In this document: in pieces, positions 26,201-38,200 of the stretch
Layout: every line of letters starts with the position of its first letter
Numbering within the stretch: position 1 is the stretch's first letter
Source of the DNA: Patiria pectinifera
Taxonomy: Eukaryota > Echinodermata > Asteroidea > Valvatida > Asterinidae
Reading direction: 5' to 3'
Length of the DNA stretch: 64,000 nt
Assembly (NCBI GenBank): GCA_029964075.1
Contig: CM057147.1
Span: 26,619,513-26,683,512, forward strand
Position numbers and translations under genes: made by a program
The notes under the pieces: generated by a model
The model's input: only the letters and a program-made list of their open reading frames with translations
Database searches by the model: none
Told to the model about the DNA's origin: nothing

Positions 26201-29200
26201 CAGGTATGTTGTTAAGCACCCTTCATTAGATATATTGAGCACTTGAAACGAAAAAAATCACGCTTGACAAATGATGCACTCTACCGGTACCTTTAACATG
26301 TACATCTATACCATGCAAAAGACCTTGTATTGATAGGGTCACGGAGTATGGTACATGTTGTGCTGTAGTGTACACACACAAAATGTACATGTACATAACT
26401 CTATATTGCGTTGGACTTCCTGTGAATATTGTTGTAGACAAATGTAGGGTAGGCAGGGCTGTGCAGTACATGTACGTGTTCACATCATCGATCGTGGACG
26501 TCCTATTGTCCCTCTTTTGTTTGTACTCTAACTTTTTAGGAAGACTCCCATAGGGTTTGTACACGACCCCAATCGCAGACGTATTCTGGGAATTGTGGAC
26601 GACATTGTTCTCTTTTGTTCTCTGGAATTTTAGTCCACGGTTTGAATAGATAAACACGCCCACACATACTGGTACATACATACCGGTACATGTACACATA
26701 CATACAGTGGAATCTCGATAAGTCCAACCTCAGGGGAATTGGCTCAAATTTTGAGTTAAGCAGAGTTTTGAGTTATCCAATGGATTTGGCCAAAAAAAAA
26801 AGTCTCTGGCTTCTGGTATGCGCGCGCGTCGCCGTAGCCATGCGCGTCGACAAAATGAAAAAGTTTTTTTTTCAATGAAAGTTGATGTCTCAAAACCGCC
26901 AAACTCACTGGTTTGACTGGAATCCTACTGCTGCACAATTTTAACGTGTTTTTAGATGGGGTTATGATTGACAATAAGCTTTACATGTATGTGGCCTCTC
27001 TGGACTCCCGTATATTTGCACTAAGTTTAGTCGGGCACCATTTGCAGTCATCAGCCGACATTTGAAGCAAAACAGTGGGGTAAAAAAAAAAAACGCGTCA
27101 CCGCACCACTTTTTGGACAAGCTCTGTACCAGAAACCGGAGAAATTTATTTTTGTGGCCTTTTCTATTCAACAACGATAGACAGGAATAAGTTTTTACTT
27201 TGAGTTAGAAGGGGTTTTGAGTTAACAGGTTGTGACTTATCAAGATTTCACTGTACTTATAGTACACGTATGAGTACTACATACATGTACATTTGTACCT
27301 GTTCATCAACCTGTTTAGAAACAGGTTGATGAAGTGTTCATACATATAACATCAACATGGGCATGGTAAAAAATAGACTGGTCACACCACAGTTTGTGTC
27401 GTGCGCATGCCTTCGGCTATTTGGGTTTCCTGATGAAATACAGCCTTACATCAACAAAAACTCTATTAAGAAAGGATGGCACCATATTGGAGTCACATGT
27501 GCCGCTAGGGATACGTCAAAGCAGTTCTATGATGAGGGATAACAGATATTGCTTCCACTCAATTAGCGTTCATGTACACGTATTCCTTTCGAGATGCGTG
27601 CCCCATACTCTTAAAAACATGTTTTCTCTTTAGTAATAAGTTTTCTTTCAATTTGTTTGGTTTTATATTTTGGGGAAAAAAGTGTACTTTAAAAAAGTAA
27701 AAACAACCACCCCCCCCCCCATATTTGGTGTCTATCGTCTTGAAAGTACTTAAAAGTTATAAGCAGAATCAAGTCTTGTGTAAAATAGTAATTGATGATC
27801 TCTAAGCATACAGTACCTTTCTCTATCCTTGTAGATGTTTATCCATCATTTGCTTTTCATTTGTTTTTCAATTTCATGATCCTACCTACCGGTACATGTA
27901 TATGCTTTTAGGGCTTATGGATGGTCAGGGTTTATCCTTAAGTCCCTAACCCCCTAGGACCTTTTGGCTAGGAACCATCCCCAATCCTGCAACATCCTCC
28001 AATTTCCTTTAAGTAAGAATTGGATTCAACCTCAATACTCCAAAATCATCTGTTATTTTTCTTGATTTTGTTCAGTGGAGGGGTGACCGTAATTACCTCC
28101 ATCCTTCCAACAATCACTTTAACCTATTATTTTTATAACTCAAAGCCATGATATTCTTTTGGTTTCCCACAGTTCATTAGACACAACTCAAGCCGTGATA
28201 TTCTCTTGTCTTAATTACTATAACTCAAAGCCACAATATTCTCTTGTTTCCCACAGTTCATAGTATAGACACAACTCAAGCCATGATATTCTCTTGTCTT
28301 ACTATAACTCAAATCCATGATATTCTCTTGTTTCCCACAGTTCATAGTATAGACACAACTCAAGCCATGATATTCTCTTGTCTTACTGTAACTCAAAGCC
28401 ATGATATTTTCTTGTTTCCCACAGCCATGATATTCTCTTGTCTTAATTACTATAACTCAAGGCCATGATATTCTCTTGTTCCCACAGTTTATAGTATAGA
28501 CACAACTCAAGCCATGATATTCTCTTGTCTTACTATAACTCAAAGCCATGATATTCTCTTGTTTCCCACAGTTCATAGTATAGACACAACTCAAGCCATG
28601 ATACTCTCTTGTCTAACTATAACTCAAAGCCATGATATTCTCTTGTTTCCCACAGTTCATAGTATAGACACAACTCAAGCCATGTTTCTGCCCATTGGAG
28701 CTTCCATCTCCCTGCTCGTCATGTTCTTCTTCTTCGACTCCATGCAAATGGTCTTCGCTGTTTGCACAGCAGGTTGGTGTACATACCCTCAATCAATTCG
28801 TTGGCTTTTTTTTAATCTTTCTCGGGAGACTTTCGATTTCTGATGGACAGGTCACTGGGTCAAGTTCAGTCAGTGGCCATAGGCTACTGTTGTAGAAGTG
28901 TCTGGGTCCCAGTTGCTGTAAAGAAAAATGGCTCAGTAAATGTTGCGAGCAATTTTAATAAAGTTCCTATTTGTATATCAAATCATCACAAAGTCATCTT
29001 GAGTCAATCATAAGTTCACGGTAAAGTCAAGCAACAAGCTATCCATGAATACGAACTGTGACAAAGGAAGTCCTTTGTTATTGTCTTTGTAACTTGGTGC
29101 TTTGACTTGTGATCTGACTTGATTAAAACTCCAATGTAATACTCCTCAAGGTTGCAGGCTTAATAGGCTCGACATTGCCTACGACGGCCAAATTACGATT

Positions 29201-32200
29201 TGCATGGCCTCAATTGTTTTGCCATTACCGCATTTTGTGGGCCATGAACTTGAGGGTTTGTCCAAAAAAAAAGGAAGGGTGGAAGCCGTGAACAGGACTG
29301 CAAGCTCGTATTTCTGTGAAATTTGGATGAAATTTGGATGAAATTTGGATGAAATTTGGATGAAATTAGGCCCTTAAATTGCTCTATTTTGCAACGGAGC
29401 GCAGGCATCATTATTCAAAATGGTGATGGGCTTCAGGACCACTACTTTTAGGGGTGATCATCTTTGGATGGAGTTTTGTCTCAAAAATTCAGTAATATAT
29501 CCCCCCCCCAAGAAATGAACACAAAATGAAAGATGATGAAAAAAGGCTTTAATTTGATGTGTGTCTCAAACACCTTGGAGGGTTGTGAATATTTTTCCTG
29601 AATTTCGGAAGTGGCCATACATACCCTCCCTATACACTCCACATCTTGAATGTTGGGTTGCGTTCTATACCCCTTTAATAAGCACATCAGCACGGCATCA
29701 TGTGATCTGCCATGTGACCTTGTACACTATACTGCCCTATCCCTGTCCCATATAATAAAGCTGCAAACAGTGTTGGCTTATCTGTAAAAAGTTAAGTGGT
29801 TTTTAAAGGTTGTAAAACATGCAATATTCAGTCACAGGAGATCAAAATCTTTATTATCACTATCGTTCGAATTGTCTTTATGCATTATTAAGGCAGTCGA
29901 ACCCAGTCCATTTTTTAAACAGTGGAACTCTAACAGCAAGCACATTACATGTACAATATTTCAAAGGAAATAGAGCATGTGCAAAAGGGAATTGAGCTGA
30001 TGACGAATGGTTCACCCTAAAGGGAACTATTTGAAGCAAAAAAAAATTGTTTAGGCCTGCACGAAAATCTGATTATTTGAAATAAGATCATGTGTTTCAT
30101 TTTCTAATTTTCTACTCTGTTCGTTTTATTTATCCACACAGTATTAGCTACTGTAGCCTTTGCTTTTCTGCTGTTGCCGATGTGCCAGTATTTATTAAGG
30201 CCTTGCTCCAACGGTACAAAGTAAGTGAAGATTTCTGTAAATTAATATGATCTGTTTTTCCCCCTTTATTTTTCCTGGCTTAATATTAGCATACTTACAG
30301 TACATGCATGTCCCCAAAATAGTGTCCGTCTGACTGTTTTTGAAATAACTACAAAAACTTGAAGTCGATTTTAATATTTTTTTAGTGTGCAGATATTTCC
30401 TATCCTTGGCCCAAAGCCCTATGAGTTTCAGTTAATTTCAGTCACGCATTACTGCGCAATGGTCAATTATTCACAACAACATTTTTATACACTGTGACCA
30501 AGTTCCTTGCCTTAATCAATTTCAATGCTGTGTTGTGTGTAAATTGTGTAAAATCCTGGGTGTTGTGGAAAAAAGGCTGAAATTGGTTTGGGATTGGAAT
30601 CATTTGCCCTTGAGCATTAAAGTGAAGTTTTGCCATGATGACTGATAGCCAGGCAAATGATTCCCATCCCAACTGCAGCCCTTTACACAACATCCAAGAT
30701 TTTACGCAGCTTGCATAACACAGCACTGAAATTGATTAAGGCAAGGAACTTGGTCACAGGGTCCAAAAATGTTGTTGTGATCAATTTACAAATTGTGTAG
30801 CACTGATGCATGACTGAAATTAAATGAAACTCATAGGGGTTGAGGCCAAGGATAAGGAGTATCTGCACATCAAAACATTTTCAAAATTGACTACATGGTT
30901 TTGTAGTTATTTCATAAATAGTCAGACGGACACTTTTTGGGGGACATATCACTTTGTGCATGAATGTTTACCGATGATGTCACCCGTAAATGTTCGCCAT
31001 AAAATCCCTGTAGGTCAGAAATTAGACTGGACACCTGATCGCACAAAATGTAGAAGACAGGCAAGCACTCTCAGGGTTGATGAAATTGTATTGGTTGCGA
31101 TGCAGCTTGTCAATTGTGCTACAGTCGGATTGGACTTTACATTCAAGAACGCATACACACACAGCCCAGTCCCAACCTTGCAAAGTTTGCGGACGCTTAC
31201 ATGAGTTGACCTCTCGTCAGAGGTCATAAGGACACCAGCCCTCGCCGTTCCCAGACTCTACATGTGTATATCCCAGTGAGAGGTATCGGATGTTCGCACA
31301 TACATGTACGTGTACAGTAACGAACATTGCGGGATCCACAGAAAATGTTCGTAATAGTGATCGTTCGGTATAGCGATTTTAAGCTGCCGGTGCTCCGGTA
31401 CTCACTTTTCAATAAATGGTGCCCTGCATAACTTCACCCTGCATGCCCTGGTAGCTACTGAAAGACGACTTTGAACATGTGCCGACTATTGAATTATGTA
31501 ATTACACAGTTTTGAGCTTACTCCCTACATCGATGGGTGGCTTTCCCCTTCTATGCCTTGGGAAATAATAGCCACTTGTCGCTCTTCTGTTGATGGTTTT
31601 CAACAACAATGTTCTGTTGGTTTTGTACGCAAAAATCGGGAGCCAAGGACGATGTTCGGTATAGCCGAATGTTCGGTATAGCGGTGTTCAGTATACGACG
31701 TTCCACTGTACTACCCAAATGGTTGACCGAGATCTGAATCCTCCTGACATCTCCCCGACCTTACCGTCCACCCACGTCCCACCTACCGTGCCCCCATCCA
31801 CACCCTTCTCACACCTTGCCTCATTAACGATGAAGCCCCCCCCCCCCCCCAATCCTAGATGAGACCGACCAGTCTTTTGATAATTGATGGTTGACCAGCC
31901 CTCTGGCCCGATCCGGTTACCTACATATTCAACCATCCGTGCACTCCCTTGATGAGTCCTGTGACCGAATTGCATGTTTATTTCACATTTCAGGGTCCCT
32001 GATAACTTGTGAAGATTATGAAACCATAAGTGGTGTTGAGCACCCGTGCTATAATCATATTGGCCCGGGGAACATGATTATCTATCTGCAATCCCTCAGG
32101 AAATTTTGGTCTGACAGGTTAAATTTCTTTATCCAGTTTTGGCATTAGGGCATCTCTTTTTATTGCTGTGGTTCTCATTCCCGACCGACCCTATTTTGGG

Positions 32201-35200
32201 CTCCCGACCAAAGATTTTTTTTTTTATTACCGTCGACCCTGTCTGGAACCCCATTTACAAAAGAAATTATAGAATGAAAAAAATAATGAATATAAAATTC
32301 AGGCAATCAGGGTCTGTGTTATTTGAAAAGCTATTGAAAATGAATACCAGATTTTTACGCATAGTACAGCGTATGATATCAACCAGTGAAATCCCAGAAG
32401 TTGTGTCAGCAATTTTTTTCTCTTCAGAAATTTTTTTTTTTCAATCGGCCGAACCTATTCTCTTCGCCATTGAAGGAGATTGGAAGATCCAGGCTACTTC
32501 TGGGCAGGAGAGCTTAGAGATTCAGGGTTAATAATTACGGACGAGCTTAAATATTTATTAATTTCAAATGTAAAATGTCAGTGCTCTTCTCTCACAAATC
32601 TATTTTGCACGTACACATTTTTCTAAACTTGTCCTCGACACAACGTTCACCGGTACACATGTCTAGACGCCCCCTTTTAATCATCCGCAGCCCAAAGATC
32701 AAGAATCTTCTATTTCCTGTCTTGAGAGCTGGCATTGGCTGTCCCAAAATGGCGTCTTATTTATTGCTCGAGCCGAACCGTGGATCAGGAGTACACAGCG
32801 CAATACTCTTCTTCTTTTTTTTAAAGCCTCATGTTGCCTTGTGATGCCCAGGATTAAAATCAAAACGCCTCAAGGGAGTGATGGGATTAATAATGAACTG
32901 AGCATGGGAGAGAAAAAAACGGGTATTACTTATTTAGAGATTTGCTTGAAGAATTAATAGAAAGATGAGACAATCGCACAAGGGGGAATAGGATTAAATC
33001 GTAATAACTTGGATGGAAAGGCTGCTGAACCGAGAGTTCAAAAAAGAAGAGACACTAGAGCTCCTGATCATGATTGGGTTATAATCACATTCAGGAAGCA
33101 GCTGGGCACCTGTAATACATTGTATTACATTGTATTACATTGTATTTATTCACTGATGAATACAAAAATATAGTACTGAGGCAGTTTCAGGCATTACAGA
33201 AGTAAGAGGCTATCACGGCTAAAGGAAATATTCGGCTAAATTGCACGATATGTCCAGTATAGATTGTATAATATCCCTCCCTCTCTGGATGGCAAATTCA
33301 ACTTCACAGTAAATGTTATAATTATATCCCCCAAAGTAAGAACAGCTCTGTTGGTGGCTTACATGTAGTACCCCAAGCTCCTCCTGTAATCAAATAAATA
33401 CACCGCGAATCGTAGGGAAGCTTTGGCCGACGCGACTTGCAAAACTCCCCGACGAATGTTTCGTGGATTTTTTATTTTCCCCAAATCACACCCCTGTCAA
33501 CAAAACCAACTGGGCAGTCAAATTAAATCAAGTGACTGTTTTAAACAGTTGAGCGCTCCCTTCTCACATAAAGCAGAATTGACTGGCTGTGATTGTTTTG
33601 AAACTTGATACAGCTATGCGTCGACTTTAGGTGATTTACAAGCCTGCTGTGACTACCAGTAACATACACTTTTGTCTGTTGATGCATGGTCAGGATGCCT
33701 ATGATAGAAACATGATCTGACTGTTCATGGCTAGCCTGCCTAAAAGGCATGGAAGGGGAAGTGGCATAAATGTTTGACTGTCTGTGACTGATCAAACAAA
33801 GGGATGGTTAAAGGAACTTCATTCTACTATTAACAATAACAGAGTGGTACATACCATTATAATTCCTCTTGTGTTTTCCTTTGAATGGTATTAAAGATAC
33901 ATGTGTGTATTCCAACTTGATTTGTGTAAATGACATTTTGTGGCCCATTATGAATGAAAAATAAACTACCATTATTTAGTTATTTTTTTGAATGGGCAAA
34001 GCACGAGGAACAGAAATTTCAGAAATGTTTTGTGGAATATTTGTTTTGTGTTAAAAAAAATATATTTAACGTCTACTGTTTCGTTTCATTTAAAAAAAAA
34101 TAAACGTCTGTGTTTTGTTTTTTTATGAACAGGATTTCTTTTGGTTGCTGCGGCCGCTTCACCTCGGCAGAAATTATGTCCTTTTGTCTTGCTGTTATGC
34201 TGGTGTTCCTATGGGTCATGACTGGCCATTGGTTGCTGATGGACGGTAAGTCGTGAATATTTATGAAAATATGCAAATGTGCTGCATTACAGACTGTTTT
34301 GTTTGCGGGGTACTAGCTGGCTATTGGACGGGTGTTGATTGTTAGTCATGAATATGTATGACAAAAAATGATCCAATTTAAACAAGTTTTACTTCACATA
34401 GGATTTGACTGGCTGCTTACAGATGGCAATTCATGAATATTAATGAAAATTTGTTGATGATCCAGTGAAACAGAAATTCATGAATTTCAGACAAATCAGG
34501 CCAGTAGGTTTGCAAGGTTTTTGTGTTCTGTCTTCCCTTTGATTGGAACACTTATAATAAAATCACACATTTAAATGAATTATAGTTAATGAAAATTTGA
34601 CGGTAACTTTGTGTGAAACCTCATCGTAAGTTCTGTAGGGTCAAAGTACATGTATTGCACCTATTTTTAGTTTGCTTGCAGTATTTACCTATCAAATGTG
34701 CTATTCAAGGAACATTAAACCGAAGCTCTTTAGAAACGACATGTTTTTAACTCGCATACATGTATTCTCCATAGCTGCTCAAAGTGCACCCTGTAGACAT
34801 TAACTGCTTAATACCCAGTTCAGAAGTTGAATATTAACTCCCTCTCTGGCTAGTAATTTCAAGAAGGCCAGCCCAGCAGCCACAATAAATTAAGTGACTG
34901 TTTTTAACAGTTGAGTGCTCCCTGCCTTCATAATGCAGGATTGACTGGCTGGCTATGCTTTGACTGTAGGTGATCGATGAGCCAGCTGTGCCTACCAGTC
35001 ACCTGCTTTTGTCTGTTGATGAAATTTGACTGTCACAGTGCCTACATGAAATATGATCTGACTGTTGGTGACTAATCTGTGTAAAAAGCCCTGGCAGGGG
35101 AACAGAATTGAATTGACTGTCTGTGGCTGATCAAACAATAGAAAATAAACTGTACTACCAACAACAGCAAAATAAAAACACAATATCGTTTTACAGACTG

Positions 35201-38200
35201 TTCATCACAATACAATAAACATCTGAGCGACAAAATATACTTCAAAAAAATTCAGCGTATATTTCTGTAAACATATCTGTGGATGAAAATTGGACTCGTC
35301 TATTGAGATTTAATATATGAAAAATGAATTTTAAATTTGAGTGCCAGCATCAAGCCATCAGAATTGAGATAACAAAATAATAATTTGCTGAATTTGCTGA
35401 GGGGGCATAAGGTCGTGTGGTGCATTCGCCAGCGCCATGCATAATACATTGATTGCCTGACGAGGAATCGCAATGAAGTCTCTCAATTTTCTCCCCTCCC
35501 TTCTGCCCCGAACTCATCCCTGTATTTTTCTCGGTAGCCACTCCGTTCGTTGCGTTTGTTTGGGCATTTTTATCTGAGGTGCGAAACCTGACACCGCGTT
35601 TTTTGCAGGACCCCTCGCGTTTTTTTGCCGGAGATGCGTAGCCTCCTCAGCCATTGACCTTTTAATAATGTGCGTGGTTGAGAATTATTTAGTGAGTGTT
35701 TTTTTTTTCGATTGCGGATTTTTTTTTAAGGATGTGTTATTGGCAAATGACAGACTCATTAAATATTCGCGTTCGATGGAAGATTCACATTAGAAGAAAG
35801 CTTTGCCTCTTCATTTTAAAGATTGGACACAATCTTGGCACTGCCAATTTTCCTTGCAACAGATCCATTTAAAAAAATGTCTGTAGAACGCCTGTAGATT
35901 ATTATAATTTTTTTAAAAACAAGACATCTTTTATACATGGCCACTCAAAAGCCATTGAAATGTGTAATTGATAAGCATCACGGCCAGATGTTTATATGTA
36001 GGGTTGTACTGCAGAATTTCGTAAATTGGTTAATACACCGGGACCCAAATTCATGGCGCTGCTAACCACAGAATTCTTTGCTTAGGCTCACCACTTTGCG
36101 CTAACAGTGCTAGCATAAATATAAATCCTTAAGTTACAGGATGGGTGGATGCGCTGAAGCCAAATACGCTTAGCGTAAGCAGGGAATCTTCTGCTACAAT
36201 AAGCAGGGATTTTTCGCTAACGGTAAGCAGAGCCAGGAAATTGGGGCCAGCCCTCAAAGAACTGATGCTGTGGCAAAGTGTTCACTTTTTTGCAACTTTT
36301 AATGTTCATTTATGTCCCAACAAAATAATGATTGATACTTAATAAGATCAGATGCATATACATTTGTATATATATCTCTTGAAAACAAGGTTGATAGACA
36401 CAACTAAGGTGTACAATCTTGGGTAGGGAAGGAAAAGGAAAAGTGATGGGATCAGGAATTTTCTATGCTCATATATTGACAGAAAGAAATAAGCAGATAA
36501 CAAAACAATTTACATGTATTTCATGCAACTCACTCAACAGTTCTGGAAACTTCAGCTTGTACAGTGTATACATTGTGACGCATCAAGCCCCGGGTTTATC
36601 ATGATCGAGTTGAGAATGGGTTAATAATTCAAATACCAACGTCGTTCACCCTTGCAACAACGCCATTCCTAAGCCATAATTGGTTCTTGATTAATATATT
36701 GATTTTAAGAACAGTATGACAGCAGGGAAGAGTGGCTGATGGATGATATCAGTTGTAGCATAAAAATCTGATGTTATGAACTACAGCATTCATGATTGTT
36801 GAGAGAATAGGTACATGTACATGGATGAAGCAATTCCAACGCAGGAATAAAACTTTCACTAGTGATGCTGTGAAAAAGAAAACCAACAATCCTTACATGT
36901 ACATGTAGATGGGTTTTTCTGTATAAAATGTAGGAAAGGACATGTACATGTACATGCAGAGTTGTATGACTCGGACTCGAACTTGAGTCCTATTTTTTGG
37001 GACTTAGACTCGGACTTGAGTCACGATAACAAATGACTCGGACTCAGACTCGGACTAGGACTCGAACCTGATTTGGACTCGGACTTGACCTGTGTTGCTC
37101 AGGACCCAAATTACCACTAATCACTTATTTTTTTGTCAACCAAGATAAAATTTCGCAAATTGTCTTAAAGACGATCCTTTCCTGAGCAAGCGATACAGTG
37201 AGTGCGGTGCAGAAGAAATGTACTGTAGAAAGAAGTACTCTACATACACAATGCGTGCAGTTGGCTTGTTTCCGACATATTGATTTGGGAAGATAGTACT
37301 TAAAGGTGACTCGTGAGTCGGACTCAGATTCGACCTTTGTAACTCAAATACAAGTCTGTTTACATGCACAAGAAGTCTCTCTTGGGATCAACCAATTGAG
37401 GCTTTTCATTTTTATTCACAAAAACAAATGTTTTAAAAATGTAGAATCTAGCATTATAAGTTTTAAAAAAATGTATAGTTTTTTTTTATTATTATATCCC
37501 CCCTGCAGCTGTTGCTCAAACCCCATACAAAAGAACAGATGCAGACATGTACGTACGTGGTACACCCCCATGCACCACTACAGGCATTGCATTCTTTGTA
37601 ATAATGGTCGGCTCTATATACTGCTCATTATATCCACCATCGAACCAACCTTGCAGAACTGATTAGGTTCTTCAGCTGCAGCCCATAGACAAATTCATGC
37701 ATTATTCAGAAGATAACGACGATGCTCACAAAAAGCAGGACACATACAAAATACATGTCGCTTTGTTAAAGTACAGAGTACCAAATTCTGGTATCTTTAA
37801 AGGGAAGATACAACATTTGCAAACATCCAAAAACGAAATGATCAAATTATCACAAAACATCTTACTGGATTGTTAGGGATTGACAGTCCAAAGCATTCAC
37901 AAAAATCGTGGCTCCTGGTGTGCTGACATTTGTAAGAAAACTTGTATTTTTCCAACGCTGGTCGGCCGACCAGTGTTGGAGAAAACTGGCTTTTTTCAAA
38001 AACTGCTCCTAATTTTTCATATTTAGTTATTCCGCATTTTCTTTGCAATTGATTACACACCTGTCAAGGGGTACAAGCCTGCTAGACTGATCCTCTACCT
38101 TACAATTCCCCGACATCTATAAATTGCTCTGTGTAATCATAAGTGGGGTCAGGGAACCAGACTACAAGAACATGGTTGGTTTCTTGGATTTTACTGCATC

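Larger units (their letters stand above)
23282..28655 (+). other. SPPL3: SPPL3 intron 3
   Basis: 5.4 kb. It holds a dead Tc1/mariner copy, a Tigger-like element with a nested Harbinger-like copy, a fragment of a TTAA repeat and, at its 3' end, the 84-bp tandem array that copies the exon 4 acceptor. Confidence 0.88.
30221..34132 (+). other. SPPL3: SPPL3 intron 5
   Basis: 3.9 kb with a GTAAGT donor and GAACAG acceptor. It contains a large foldback (30303-30965), a Tigger-like element (31315-31708), a short ATTACATTGT tandem repeat (33109-33149) and one copy of a dispersed GACTGGCTGTG repeat (33500-33800). Confidence 0.85.

Noticed and set aside
28244..28468. Independent small protein from the 84-bp array
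   Set aside because: The frame exists because the repeat derives from coding exon sequence. It is better explained as duplicated splice-site DNA than a separate gene.
28141..28690. CRISPR-like array
   Set aside because: Repeats are directly tandem without unique spacers, and the DNA is an animal intron.
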